Source of the DNA: Telmatospirillum sp. J64-1
GTDB taxonomy: Bacteria > Pseudomonadota > Alphaproteobacteria > Rhodospirillales > Magnetospirillaceae
Length of the DNA: 64,000 bases
Direction of reading: 5' to 3'
NCBI RefSeq assembly: GCF_006980715.1
Contig: NZ_SBHN01000001.1
Location: forward strand, 434,001 to 498,000
The translations under genes were made by a program, and so were the position numbers. Below are positions 1 to 8,734 of the stretch, piece after piece; position 1 is the stretch's first letter; each line of letters begins with the position of its first letter. The notes beneath the pieces were generated by a model. That model was not told the DNA's origin and ran no database searches. It worked only from the letters and a program-made list of their open reading frames with translations.

Positions 1-1
1 T

Positions 2-1015
2 CTCGGGGCCTGCGCCTTGTTCTCCGCTTTGTCCGGCTCCTCTCCGGCGACCTGTGCGGCCATCGGCAAGATGGGCATCCCCGCCATGCGCGAGCGTGGT
101 TTCCCGGATAGCGTGGCAGCCGGTTCCATCGCCGCCGGTGGTACATTGGGCATCTTGATCCCGCCCAGCGTCACCATGATCGTCTACGGCATCGCGACGG
201 AGACTTCGATCGGCCGCCTGTTCCTGGCGGGCTTGGTGCCGGGGTTGATGCTGACCGGCCTGTTCATGGCCTGGTCGCTGTTCTCGACCTGGCGGCAGGG
301 GCGCGCGACCGCCGCCTTGATCCCGGTCAGCTATACGTGGCGCCAGCGTTTCGAGGTTCTGCCTCGGGTCCTGCCTTTCCTGCTGATCGTCGCTGCGGTT
401 CTTTATGCCCTCTACGGTGGTATCGCGACTCCGTCCGAGACGGCGGCGGTGGGCGCCTTGGCCTGTCTGCTGACGGCAGTGGTCATCTATCGCATGTGGC
501 AGCCGAGCAAGCTGTGGGGCATCCTGCGTGACAGCACCCGCGAATCGGTGATGATCCTGATCATCGTGGGTGGCGCCGGCGTGTTCAGCTACATGCTGTC
601 CAGTCTCTACATCACTCAGGCCATTGCCAACTCGATCATCGCCATGGAGCTGAACCCCTGGCTGTTGATGCTGTTCATCAACCTTTTCCTGCTGGTCTGT
701 GGGTTCTTCCTGCCCCCCGTGGCGGTCATCGTCATGGCGGCACCGATTCTGCTGCCGGTCATCACCAGCGCGGGCTTCGATCCCTATTGGTTCGCCGTCA
801 TCCTGACCATCAATATGGAGATCGGCCTGATCTCCCCGCCCGTCGGTCTCAATCTCTATGTCATCAACGGTATTGCGCCGGAGATTAGGTTGCAGACGAT
901 CCTCCTCGGCTCGCTGCCCTATGTCGGCTGCATGGTCGTAGCGATCATTCTGCTGTGCCTGTTCCCGGGCATCGCCACATGGCTGCCCAACATGGTGATG
1001 GGGGCTGCCACATGA
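2..1015 (+). CDS. TRAP transporter large permease (DctM family), 5' end cut by the window
   Basis: This is the C-terminal part, about 337 residues, of a TRAP large membrane subunit. The reading frame is open from the first complete codon, so the gene starts outside the window. The typical DctM motifs ALFSALSGSSPAT (start of the visible part) and GTLGILIPPSVTMIVYG are present, as is a late SPPVGLNLYV segment, with hydrophobic helices throughout. Its TGA overlaps the ATG of the malonyl-CoA decarboxylase gene (ATGA), so the two are translationally coupled. By context the transporter probably imports malonate or a related dicarboxylate. The family assignment is firm; the substrate is inference. 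Confidence 0.93.
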   Translation, partial: LGACALFSALSGSSPATCAAIGKMGIPAMRERGFPDSVAAGSIAAGGTLGILIPPSVTMIVYGIATETSIGRLFLAGLVPGLMLTGLFMAWSLFSTWRQGRATAALIPVSYTWRQRFEVLPRVLPFLLIVAAVLYALYGGIATPSETAAVGALACLLTAVVIYRMWQPSKLWGILRDSTRESVMILIIVGGAGVFSYMLSSLYITQAIANSIIAMELNPWLLMLFINLFLLVCGFFLPPVAVIVMAAPILLPVITSAGFDPYWFAVILTINMEIGLISPPVGLNLYVINGIAPEIRLQTILLGSLPYVGCMVVAIILLCLFPGIATWLPNMVMGAAT

Positions 1016-2334
1016 ACCGGCTTTTCTTCCTCGACCTGCTGTCCACCATTGCCGATCGCGGCCGTGAAATCCTGGATATCTCCACGACGGGAGGTTCGGG
1101 CGGGACGAAGACAATCGAGCAATTATGCCGCGATCTGCTGTCGGGAAGGGGGGAGGCCACCGGCACCGCCCTTGCCCGCGAGGTGGCCCAGGCCTGGGCG
1201 GCCCTGCCGCCCGAACGTCACCTCGATTTCTTCACTACCCTGGTGCAGGCCTACAGTCCCGATCCCGAAGCGGTGACCAAGGCGGCGCAGGCCTATACTT
1301 CCGCGCCGGACCATCAAGCCCTGGCGCGCTTGGGCCAGGTGGTGGAACCGCCGCGGCAGGAACTCATCCGGCGGATCAACATGGCCCCCGGCGGGACCGC
1401 CACCGTGGTTTCCATGCGGGCGGCGCTGGGCCGGCTGCTGCGGGACCATCCTGAACTGAAGGTGGTGGATGCCGATTTCCAGCACCTTCTTTCTTCCTGG
1501 TTCAATCGCGGCTTCCTGGTGCTGCGGAGCGTCAACTGGAACACGCCCGCCTCGATCCTGGAAAAGCTGATCGCGTATGAGGCGGTGCACGAGATCCAGG
1601 GTTGGGAAGACCTGCGCCGCCGCCTGGCGCCGGACCGCCGGTGCTTCGCCTTCTTCCATCCCGCCATGTCGGACGAGCCGCTGATCTTCGTCGAGGTCGC
1701 CCTGGTGCATAAGCTGAGCGACAATGTCGGCGACATCCTGTCCGATGCCGTGGACGAGGCGGCGGCGCGTTCGGCCTCGACAGCCATCTTCTATTCCATC
1801 AGCAATTGCCAGGAGGGCCTGCGCGGCATCTCCTTCGGCAATTTCCTGATCAAGCAGGTGGTCGAGGAATTGTCGCGCGAGATGCCGTCTTTGCGGACCT
1901 TCGCCACGCTGTCGCCCATCCCCGGCTTCATGGGATGGCTGAAGGAACAGGCGGAAGGAAAGGAGCCTCTGTTCCCGTCGGAGGAGGCGCGCCTGCTTCT
2001 GGAGGCGACGTCGCAACGCGGGTGGCACGCCGATGCGGACAAGGCGGAAGCCTTGCGCATGCCTCTGCTGAGAGCCGCCGCGCGCTATCTCGCCAAGGCC
2101 CGGCGCGGCGACATGCCGCGCGATCCGGTGGCGCGCTTCCACCTGGGCAACGGTGCCCGGCTGGAACAGCTCAACTGGATGGCCAACACCTCGCCCAAGG
2201 GTCTGAAGGAATCGGCGGGCATGATGGTCAATTACGCCTATCGTCTGCCGGAGATCGAACGCAATCACGAAGCGCTTCTGACCGAAGGACGCATCATTAC
2301 ATCCCGCTCTGTACGCACCCTGGCTGCCGCTTGA
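1012..2334 (+). CDS. matA: Malonyl-CoA decarboxylase
   Basis: This 440-residue cytoplasmic enzyme converts malonyl-CoA to acetyl-CoA and CO2. I chose the ATG that overlaps the upstream TRAP stop codon. The reading frame extends 57 bases further upstream, but only inside the permease gene. The C-terminal half carries family hallmarks: FGNFLIKQVVEEL, then LSPIPGF (Ser301), HLGNGA (His377) and MVNYAYRLPEIERNH near the end. Ser301 and His377 are the likely counterparts of the catalytic Ser/His pair known in the human enzyme. The gene lies between a TRAP permease and malonyl-CoA synthetase, matching the rhizobial matAB arrangement: uptake, activation by MatB, decarboxylation by MatA. Length is close to the usual bacterial form. 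Confidence 0.93.
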   Translation: MNRLFFLDLLSTIADRGREILDISTTGGSGGTKTIEQLCRDLLSGRGEATGTALAREVAQAWAALPPERHLDFFTTLVQAYSPDPEAVTKAAQAYTSAPDHQALARLGQVVEPPRQELIRRINMAPGGTATVVSMRAALGRLLRDHPELKVVDADFQHLLSSWFNRGFLVLRSVNWNTPASILEKLIAYEAVHEIQGWEDLRRRLAPDRRCFAFFHPAMSDEPLIFVEVALVHKLSDNVGDILSDAVDEAAARSASTAIFYSISNCQEGLRGISFGNFLIKQVVEELSREMPSLRTFATLSPIPGFMGWLKEQAEGKEPLFPSEEARLLLEATSQRGWHADADKAEALRMPLLRAAARYLAKARRGDMPRDPVARFHLGNGARLEQLNWMANTSPKGLKESAGMMVNYAYRLPEIERNHEALLTEGRIITSRSVRTLAAA

Positions 2335-2352
2335 GTATGTGAGGAAGGAAAC

Positions 2353-3870
2353 ATGAACCAGAACCTCTACGCCATCTTCCTTCAGCGCTTTCCCTCGGAC
2401 GGTAGCGCGCCCTTCATGGAGCTTCCGGACGGCAGCCTCGTCAGTTTCGACCAGCTGCGGCACGAAACCGGCCGCATGGCGGCATTGCTTGCCGCCAAGG
2501 GCGTAACCAAGGGCGACCGCGTCGCGGTGCAGGTCGAGAAATCGGCCCAGACCGTCTATCTGTATCTGGCCTGCCTGCAGGTGGGCGCCATTCATCTACC
2601 GCTGAACACCGCTTATACGGACAGCGAGCTGGAATATTTCCTGGGGGATGCGGAGCCGCGTGTCGTCGTCTGCCGTCCCGCCAGCGAGGCGGCGGTCAAG
2701 GGCATCGCCGCCCGCACCGGTGTCGATCATGTCTTCACCTTGGGCGGCAATGGTGACGGCTCGTTGGTGGACCAGGCGGCGTCTTGCGCTCCCCTTTCCA
2801 CCGTCGCCGAATGCGAGACCGACGATATCGCCGCCATCCTCTATACCTCCGGCACCACGGGGCGGTCGAAGGGCGCGATGCTGTCGCATGGCAATCTGCT
2901 CTCCAATACCCAGGCCCTGCATGAAAGCTGGGGCGTCCGTCCCGACGACGTCCTGCTGCATGCCTTGCCGCTGTTCCACACCCACGGCCTGTTCGTCGCC
3001 CTGAACCTGATGCTCTATAACGGGGGGCGCGTCCTTCTGTTGCCGAAATTCGATGCCGACGAAGTGATCCGCCTGTTGCCGAAGGCGACGGTGATGATGG
3101 GTGTGCCGACCTTCTATACCCGCCTGCTAGCCCACGGAGACTTCACCGGCGCGCTGACCCGTCACATGCGCCTGTTCATTTCCGGCTCGGCGCCGCTGCT
3201 GGCCGATACCCACCACCAGTTCCGCGAGCGTACCGGCCATGCCATCCTGGAACGCTACGGCATGACCGAGACCTGCATGAACACGTCCAACCCCCTGAAC
3301 GGCGAACGCCGTGCCGGGACTGTGGGACTGCCCTTGCCGGGCGTCGAGGTGCGGGTGTGCGACAAGGACGGAACTTCCGTGCCGCCGGGTCAGATCGGCG
3401 TGCTGGAGGTTCGGGGCCCCAATGTGTTCAAGGGCTATTGGCGCATGCCGGAAAAGACCGCCGCCGAATTCCGGCCCGACGGCTTCTTCATCACCGGCGA
3501 CCTCGCGACCATCGGCGAGGACGGCTATGTCACCATTGTCGGCCGCGACAAGGACATGATCATCACCGGCGGCTACAACGTCTATCCCAAGGAGATCGAG
3601 CTGGCTCTCGACGGTCTGGAAGGGGTGAACGAAAGTGCCGTCATCGGCCTGCCCCATCCCGATTTCGGCGAAGCCGTGGTGGCCGTCATCAGCACGGGCG
3701 GCGGCCGTCCCTGCGAGCCCTCCTTCTATATCGGCGCGCTGCGCTCGCAACTCGCCGCCTACAAGGTTCCCAAGCAGATCTTCTTCATCGAGGACTTGCC
3801 TCGCAACACCATGGGGAAGGTGCAGAAGAACGTCCTGAGGGAGCGCTATCGGAACGCCTTCGCTTCCTAA
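2353..3870 (+). CDS. matB: Malonyl-CoA synthetase (malonate-CoA ligase)
   Basis: This 505-residue AMP-forming ligase activates malonate, or methylmalonate in relatives, with ATP and CoA. The adenylate-forming signature YTSGTTGRSKGA is at residues 164-175, followed by GMTET and the hinge segment GRDKDMIITGGYNVYP around residue 400. A C-terminal PRNTMGKVQKN contains the catalytic lysine. An AGGAAGGAA tract ends 3 bases before the ATG, and the gene starts 18 bases after matA. With matA and the upstream TRAP subunit it makes a complete malonate-to-acetyl-CoA route. Methylmalonate or another small diacid could also be a substrate. Confidence 0.93.
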   Translation: MNQNLYAIFLQRFPSDGSAPFMELPDGSLVSFDQLRHETGRMAALLAAKGVTKGDRVAVQVEKSAQTVYLYLACLQVGAIHLPLNTAYTDSELEYFLGDAEPRVVVCRPASEAAVKGIAARTGVDHVFTLGGNGDGSLVDQAASCAPLSTVAECETDDIAAILYTSGTTGRSKGAMLSHGNLLSNTQALHESWGVRPDDVLLHALPLFHTHGLFVALNLMLYNGGRVLLLPKFDADEVIRLLPKATVMMGVPTFYTRLLAHGDFTGALTRHMRLFISGSAPLLADTHHQFRERTGHAILERYGMTETCMNTSNPLNGERRAGTVGLPLPGVEVRVCDKDGTSVPPGQIGVLEVRGPNVFKGYWRMPEKTAAEFRPDGFFITGDLATIGEDGYVTIVGRDKDMIITGGYNVYPKEIELALDGLEGVNESAVIGLPHPDFGEAVVAVISTGGGRPCEPSFYIGALRSQLAAYKVPKQIFFIEDLPRNTMGKVQKNVLRERYRNAFAS

Positions 3871-3896
3871 AAGCGTAGTCATTCTTGGAAAGCAGC

Positions 3897-3928
3897 GAGG
3901 CCGGTTCCGATTTCTCGGAACCGGCCTC
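3897..3928 (+). terminator. Intrinsic terminator after matB
   Basis: A perfect 14-base inverted repeat (3897-3910 with 3915-3928) with a TTTC loop starts 26 bases after the matB stop. The stem is GC-rich. The downstream T-run is weak, so efficiency is uncertain. Further hairpins follow before the convergent TRAP operon. Confidence 0.75.
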
Positions 3929-3944
3929 TGCCGTTCTGGCTGGA

Positions 3945-4022
3945 GCAGCCTGCGTCAAAAGTGAAGCAGGCTGCGACTAGCGGCCATTGAGGCCGCGGCC
4001 AAGCGCGCGGAGGCGCGCGCTT
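3945..4022. repeat. Cluster of three further hairpins between convergent operons
   Basis: Three perfect inverted repeats follow the matB terminator. They are GCAGCCTGC/GCAGGCTGC at 3945-3953 and 3966-3974, GCGGCC/GGCCGC at 3980-3985 and 3991-3996, and AAGCGCGCG/CGCGCGCTT at 4001-4009 and 4014-4022. They fill the gap between matB and the end of the convergent dctM, so they may terminate transcription from both sides. Confidence 0.6.
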
Positions 4023-4043
4023 AGGCAGAGGGCAAATATGAAT

Positions 4044-5321
4044 TCAAAGCTTGAAGGGGATGTAGAGGACCAGGTCCGGGAAGGCCCAGAGGGCGATCAC
4101 GGACAGCAGCATCAGGACGATGAACGGGCTGACCCCTCGGATCACCACCCCCAAGGGCGATTGCGCCACGGCCTGTATGACGAAGAGGTTCAGGCCCACG
4201 GGTGGCGTTATCAGCGCCACTTCGATCAGCACCACGAAGAAGATGCCGAACCAGATCGGGTCCACCCCCAGGGCGATGACGCTGGGCAGCAGCACCGGCA
4301 CCATGATCAGCAGCATCGACAGGCTTTCCAGGAAAAGCCCGATGAACAGCAGGATCGCGGCGACGATCAGCAGGAACATGCCTGCCGTGGCGGCATGGGT
4401 ATCGAAAAGCTGCGACACCTGGGCGGGCACCTGATACAGGGTCACGGCCTTGCCGAAGATCTTCGCGCCGATGACCACCAGGAACAGCACCACGGTGGTG
4501 GAAACCGTCTGGCGTACCGCTTCCATGAACAATTGAAGGTTCATGGTGCGCAGGACGAAGGCGGTCAGGATGAAGGCGACCACCGCACCGACGGCGGCGG
4601 CCTCGGTGGGCGTGAAGATGCCGTTATAGATGCCGCCGACCATGATCGCCGCCAGGACCAGCGTGGGAATGGCACGGACCGAGCTCTTCCGGCGCTGTTC
4701 CCAATTCGCCTTGGGCAGGGGAATCTGCGTGTCCTTGTTGAGGATGGCGTAGACCACGGCATAGATGCTGAACAGCACGATCAGCAACAGCCCCGGCCCG
4801 ATGCCGGCCAGGAACAGCTTGCCGATGCTTTCCTCGGTGATGACGCCGTAGACGATCAGTGGGATCGAGGGCGGGATGAGGATGCCCAGCGTCCCCCCGG
4901 CGGCGAGTAGGCCCAGGGTGAAAGACTTGCTGTAGCCGCGCTTGGTCATTTCCGGGATGGCGACGGCGCCGACCGTCGCGGCGGTGGCCACCGAACTGCC
5001 CGAGATGGCCGAGAACATGCCGCAGGACAGGAGCGCGGCGACGCCCAGCCCGCCCGGCCAATGGCCGACCCAGCTTTGCACGGCGTCGAACAGGTCGCGC
5101 CCCACGCCGCCCTTGAGCAGGATGTTGGACATCAGCAGGAAAAGCGGCACCGACAGCAGGACGAAATTGTCGATGGCGCCGAACAGGTTCTGCGCCACCA
5201 TGACCAGGGGAAGGTCCTTGGCCACCAGCATCAGCGTGCCGAGCCCGGCCAGGGAGAAAGCCACCGGCAGGCCGCTGAACATCAGGGCCAGCAGGGCGAC
5301 GATAACGATGACCAATGTCAT
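4044..5321 (-). CDS. TRAP transporter large permease (DctM family)
   Basis: A 425-residue, roughly 12-helix permease of a tripartite ATP-independent periplasmic transporter, which uses an ion gradient to import carboxylates. Motifs include MFSAISGSSVATAATVG, GTLGILIPPSIPLIVYG and ITPPVGLNLFVIQ. I placed the start at the ATG that overlaps the dctQ TGA (ATGA); the frame stays open upstream only by running through dctQ. It is the last gene of the dctP-dctQ-dctM operon on this strand. The substrate is unknown; the neighbouring GntR regulator and the two PEP-mutase-family lyases suggest a di- or tricarboxylate. Confidence 0.95.
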   Translation of the reverse strand: MTLVIVIVALLALMFSGLPVAFSLAGLGTLMLVAKDLPLVMVAQNLFGAIDNFVLLSVPLFLLMSNILLKGGVGRDLFDAVQSWVGHWPGGLGVAALLSCGMFSAISGSSVATAATVGAVAIPEMTKRGYSKSFTLGLLAAGGTLGILIPPSIPLIVYGVITEESIGKLFLAGIGPGLLLIVLFSIYAVVYAILNKDTQIPLPKANWEQRRKSSVRAIPTLVLAAIMVGGIYNGIFTPTEAAAVGAVVAFILTAFVLRTMNLQLFMEAVRQTVSTTVVLFLVVIGAKIFGKAVTLYQVPAQVSQLFDTHAATAGMFLLIVAAILLFIGLFLESLSMLLIMVPVLLPSVIALGVDPIWFGIFFVVLIEVALITPPVGLNLFVIQAVAQSPLGVVIRGVSPFIVLMLLSVIALWAFPDLVLYIPFKL

Positions 5322-5893
5322 TTGCCGGGCTCCTCTTCGACGGCATGCTCGCCGCCGGGACTGAAATCCGGCGCCGGCTGGAACGGCAGGCGGATCAGTT
5401 CGGCCAGGGCCTGCAAGGCGAGCAGGGCGAAGCCGAGAAGCACCGGGATTTCCGCGATCCAGTTGGGAAGTTCGAGCATGGTGGGCTGGCGGCGGCCGAG
5501 GCGCAGGGAATCGGCGATCACGCCCCAGGCGAAATAGACGGCCATCAGGCTGAAGGCCAGGATACTGAGCAGGGCGAAGGCCTCGACGATGCGGCGGCCC
5601 GTCGGCCCCAGCAGGGCGGCGACGGCGGTGATGCGAATCATCTCCCGCCGGCGTAACACATAGGCCATGCCCAGATAGGTGAACCAGATCTGCGCCGTGA
5701 TCGACAGGTCCTGGGCCCACATGGTGGGCGCCAGGAAGACGTAGCGGGCCACGACCTCGTAGAAGAGGGCGCAGGTGATGGCGATGACCAAGCCGTAGCC
5801 CAGCCACATGCAGGCGGTGGAAATTGCGTCGACGGCAGCCAGGACGGGGCCGACGACCATGGGGCGCTGTCGGCCCAGCGTCACGTCCTTCAT
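5318..5893 (-). CDS. TRAP transporter small permease (DctQ family)
   Basis: A 191-residue membrane protein with four predicted helices, the usual DctQ size and topology. It forms the membrane complex with the DctM product, whose start codon overlaps its stop. The segment YVFLAPTMWAQDLS, after the first helix, is typical of the family. The gene starts 16 bases after dctP ends, so the three genes are one transcript. Confidence 0.92.
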   Translation of the reverse strand: MKDVTLGRQRPMVVGPVLAAVDAISTACMWLGYGLVIAITCALFYEVVARYVFLAPTMWAQDLSITAQIWFTYLGMAYVLRRREMIRITAVAALLGPTGRRIVEAFALLSILAFSLMAVYFAWGVIADSLRLGRRQPTMLELPNWIAEIPVLLGFALLALQALAELIRLPFQPAPDFSPGGEHAVEEEPGK

Positions 5894-5909
5894 GGGCGTG
5901 TCGTCCCGC

Positions 5910-6911
5910 CTAGTAGTAAGCGCGCATCATTTCGACGAGCCTGCGGCCCGTCTCGCCGGCGGACTGGATATAGGCCTCGACCGCCGGTTCCGCCGCCTTC
6001 TGCCAAGCCACGACCTGTTCGGGCGTCAGGCGGATCACCTTCATGTTGGTGTTTTCCTCGATGTATTTTTCGGCTTCGAGGTTTTCCGCTTCGGTCTCGC
6101 TCCGCAGCTTCTGCTCGGCGGCGCGCGCCGCGGTGGTCAGCCATTCCCGTTCCTGGTCTGACAGGGAGTCCCACAACCGGTCGCCGATGACGATCAGGAA
6201 CTCGGTCTGGGCATGGTTGGTGATGGTGACGGAATCCATCACCTCGTGGATCTTGCGCGACTTGATCGCGGTGGTGCCGGTCATGCCGACATCGACGGTG
6301 CCGCGCTGATAGGCCATGAATTGTTCATCCCCGCCGACCTTGACCGGGATGCCGCCCACGGCATTGATGAAATCGCCCGACGGCTTGCCGAGGACGCGGA
6401 CCTTCTTGCCCTTCATGTCCTCGGGCATGACCACGGGATTCCTGCCCTTGGTGAGCAGCTGCACCGGGCCGTAATCCTGCCACCACAGCACGCGGGCGCC
6501 GGTGGTGCGGATCAGCTCGTCCAGTTCCTGGCGCACCGGGCTTTCCGGGTCGGCGGCCTTGGCCAGAACCTCGTAGCTGGGGAACATGAAGGCGACGCTG
6601 AACAGGCCGGTGGCGGGCAGGGTGCCGGCGAATTCGTCGATCAGCACCAGTCCCATGTCGATGGCGCCGGAACTGACGGCCTGGGGAATCTCGCTGCCCT
6701 TGTAGAGCTGGGCGGAATCATAGATCTCGATCTTGATCTCGCCGTTGGAGATCTGTTCGACCTGTTCCTTGAAGTAGACGACATTGGCACCGACCGGATG
6801 ATTGGTCGCGACCTGCAGCGAGACGCGCAACGTCCGTTCGGCAAAAGCGGGGGTAGCGGCAACCGCCATGAGGCCAAGCGCCATGGTTGCCGAGGCAATC
6901 AGCTTCTTCAT
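5910..6911 (-). CDS. TRAP transporter periplasmic solute-binding protein (DctP family)
   Basis: A 333-residue secreted binding protein with a Sec signal peptide (KK, hydrophobic stretch, likely cleavage after AFA near residue 24). The DctP core contains GSGAIDMG-like and KGKKVRVLGKPSGDF segments and a substrate-selecting RGTVDVGMTG stretch. It is the first gene of the operon. A GGGAG ribosome-binding site lies about 7 bases before the ATG. The ligand is not predictable from sequence alone; relatives bind C4 dicarboxylates, keto acids or sugar acids. A near-perfect operator copy lies about 70 bases upstream. Confidence 0.94.
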   Translation of the reverse strand: MKKLIASATMALGLMAVAATPAFAERTLRVSLQVATNHPVGANVVYFKEQVEQISNGEIKIEIYDSAQLYKGSEIPQAVSSGAIDMGLVLIDEFAGTLPATGLFSVAFMFPSYEVLAKAADPESPVRQELDELIRTTGARVLWWQDYGPVQLLTKGRNPVVMPEDMKGKKVRVLGKPSGDFINAVGGIPVKVGGDEQFMAYQRGTVDVGMTGTTAIKSRKIHEVMDSVTITNHAQTEFLIVIGDRLWDSLSDQEREWLTTAARAAEQKLRSETEAENLEAEKYIEENTNMKVIRLTPEQVVAWQKAAEPAVEAYIQSAGETGRRLVEMMRAYY

Positions 6912-6981
6912 CGTTTCACTCCCTGTTCCGGCTTTTGCCGGTTATCGAATGACCGCGGGTCTTCGGCCCGGGTTCGAGAAA

Positions 6982-6991
6982 TTGTATACAG
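6982..6991. promoter_or_regulatory. Putative GntR operator before the TRAP operon
   Basis: TTGTATACAG matches nine of ten bases of the perfect palindrome TTGTATACAA found before the gntR gene at 7765-7774. FCD-type GntR regulators commonly bind short palindromes of this kind. It lies 71 bases before dctP, where promoter control would be expected. Binding is inferred. Confidence 0.6.
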
Positions 6992-7036
6992 GCAATGAAG
7001 GCAGCGTCAACCACGGAGGAGCAGCAGGAAACCTAC

Positions 7037-7714
7037 CTAGCCGGTTGGATTAGCCTGGTTGCGCTTCATGACGGCGAAACCGGCCTGGAGATGGGCCAGC
7101 ATGATGCTTTCCGCCCAGATCGGGTCGCGCGCGGCGAAGGCTTCCACCATCTCGCGGTGATGGGACATGCTGCGGCGGATTTCCTCGGGCTCGTAGCGGG
7201 TGAAGGTGCGCAGGACCAGGGGAATCGACACGACCTGCCGGGTCATCTGGGCCAGGCGGCCGTTGCGCGACCCCTGCAGGATCAGGGTATGGAAACGCTC
7301 GTTCAGCGGGGCCAGGGCTTCGCGGCGGCTGCGGTCCTCGCTGCCTCTTGCCACGATGGCTTCCATCTCCTCGCACAATGTACGCAATTCGCCGATTTCC
7401 TCCTCGCTCAGACGCTGGGCGGCGAGGCGGGCGGCATAGCCTTCCAGCAACGAGCGCAGGCCGAAAATCTCGTCGAGATCCTGCGCGTTCCATCCCCGGA
7501 CGCGCGTGCCGGCATTGGGGATGGTCTCGACCAGCCCCTCGACCGCCAGGCGGCGTAGGGCATCGCGGACGGGCGTGCGGCTGACGCCCAGGCTTTCCGC
7601 CAGTTCCGTCTCCCGCAGATAGGTCCCGTCCGGCCATTCGTTGCGCAGAAGGCGCCCCTTGATGGCGTGATAGGCATGTTCGGCGGCATGCCCATGATTG
7701 TTGCTTTTGCTCAT
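7037..7714 (-). CDS. GntR-family transcriptional regulator, FCD (FadR-like) type
   Basis: A 225-residue DNA-binding regulator. The N-terminal winged helix (about residues 10-75) contains the typical LRETELAESLGVSRTPVRDAL segment, followed by an all-helical FCD ligand domain (FGLRSLLEGYAARLAA and later HREMVEAFAARD). I chose the ATG giving MSKSNNHG; upstream in-frame codons extend into the promoter region that holds the operator. It is divergent from a lyase gene and upstream of the TRAP operon on the same strand. The TTGTATACAA sites suggest it controls both and itself, probably as a repressor relieved by the transported acid or a product. Confidence 0.92.
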   Translation of the reverse strand: MSKSNNHGHAAEHAYHAIKGRLLRNEWPDGTYLRETELAESLGVSRTPVRDALRRLAVEGLVETIPNAGTRVRGWNAQDLDEIFGLRSLLEGYAARLAAQRLSEEEIGELRTLCEEMEAIVARGSEDRSRREALAPLNERFHTLILQGSRNGRLAQMTRQVVSIPLVLRTFTRYEPEEIRRSMSHHREMVEAFAARDPIWAESIMLAHLQAGFAVMKRNQANPTG

Positions 7715-7764
7715 GACGGGGAAACTCCGGAGAACGGGGGGGGCTTGGCAGAGCATCGTGGCTA

Positions 7765-7774
7765 TTGTATACAA
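7765..7774. promoter_or_regulatory. Putative GntR operator (perfect palindrome) in the gntR/lyase divergence
   Basis: TTGTATACAA is a perfect 10-base palindrome 51 bases before gntR and 57 bases before the lyase start. A second copy with one mismatch precedes the TRAP operon. Position and duplication make it the likely binding site of the adjacent regulator. Confidence 0.65.
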
Positions 7775-7830
7775 CTTAGACAATGGCAACAAGGCCAGCA
7801 AATCCGGCCGAGCATAACGAGGAACGTTCA

Positions 7831-8703
7831 ATGACCCCTGAAGCCAAGAGACGGAAACTGCGCGAAAGGCTGGCCCAGCCGGGGCTGGTGGTGGCGCCCG
7901 GCGTCTTCGACATGATTTCCGCCAAGATCGCCGACCGTATGGGCTTCGAGGCCCTTTACATGACGGGCTACGGCACCGTGGCCTCGCATCTGGGCATCCC
8001 CGATGCCGGGCTGGCGACCTATAGCGACATGGTGGGCCGTGCCGCCGTCATCTGCCAGGGCACCGACACGCCTTTGATCGCCGATGCCGATACCGGTTAC
8101 GGCGGCCTGCTCAATGTCGATCACACGGTACGCGGCTACGAGGCGGCCGGCGTGGCGGCGATCCAGTTGGAAGACCAGGAATTTCCCAAGAAATGCGGTC
8201 ATACTCCGGGACGCCGGGTCATTCCCATGGCCGAGATGGTCAAGAAGATCAGGGTGGCCTCCGAGGCCCGGTCCAGCGCCGATTTCCTGATCGTGGCGCG
8301 CACCGATGCCCGCACCAGCCTGGGGCTGGACGAAGCCATCCGTCGTGCCGAGGCCTATGCCGAGGCCGGGGCGGACATCCTGTTCGTGGAATCGCCGGAA
8401 AGCGTCGAGGAGATGGAGAAGATCGGCCGCAGCCTGGACAAGCCGCTTCTCGCCAACATGGTCGAGGGCGGCCGCACCCCCGTCCTGCCGAAAGAGGAAT
8501 TGGAGCGCATCGGCTATCGCCTCGCCATCTTCCCCGGAACCGGTTTCCTGGCCGCCGGCAAGGCGCTGGAGACGGTCTATGGTGCGCTGAAGGAACAGGG
8601 GTCTTCGGACCGGCTGCTCGATCAGCTCTATTCCTTCTCGGATTTCAACAAGCTGTTGGGCTTCGAGCGGGTCTGGGCCTTCGACAAGGCCCATGCCGAT
8701 TGA
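7831..8703 (+). CDS. Isocitrate lyase/PEP mutase family lyase
   Basis: A 290-residue (beta/alpha)8 enzyme of the isocitrate lyase/phosphoenolpyruvate mutase superfamily. The lyase loop KKCGHTPGRR holds the catalytic Cys122; metal-binding ADADTGYGG and LEDQEFPKK segments are present. Presence of the KKCGH loop favours a C-C lyase (methylisocitrate, dimethylmalate or related) over the PEP mutases and oxaloacetate decarboxylases, which usually lack it. I chose the ATG after GAGGAACGTTCA rather than an upstream in-frame codon at 7783. It is divergent from gntR and probably acts on the acid brought in by the TRAP system. The exact substrate is not determinable. Confidence 0.88.
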   Translation: MTPEAKRRKLRERLAQPGLVVAPGVFDMISAKIADRMGFEALYMTGYGTVASHLGIPDAGLATYSDMVGRAAVICQGTDTPLIADADTGYGGLLNVDHTVRGYEAAGVAAIQLEDQEFPKKCGHTPGRRVIPMAEMVKKIRVASEARSSADFLIVARTDARTSLGLDEAIRRAEAYAEAGADILFVESPESVEEMEKIGRSLDKPLLANMVEGGRTPVLPKEELERIGYRLAIFPGTGFLAAGKALETVYGALKEQGSSDRLLDQLYSFSDFNKLLGFERVWAFDKAHAD

Positions 8704-8711
8704 GGATGGGG

Positions 8712-8734
8712 AGGGGGCGGTCGATGCGCCCCCT
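8712..8734. terminator. Bidirectional terminator between the two convergent lyase genes
   Basis: AGGGGGCG at 8712-8719 pairs perfectly with CGCCCCCT at 8727-8734 around a 7-base loop, with TTATTT after it on the plus strand. It sits between the two stop codons and touches the last codon of the minus-strand gene. Confidence 0.7.

Noticed and set aside
1123-2595. 490-residue open frame antisense to matA
   Set aside because: It is a GC-rich shadow of matA in the opposite strand: low-complexity His/Gln/Arg composition, no recognisable domain, and matA is clearly real.
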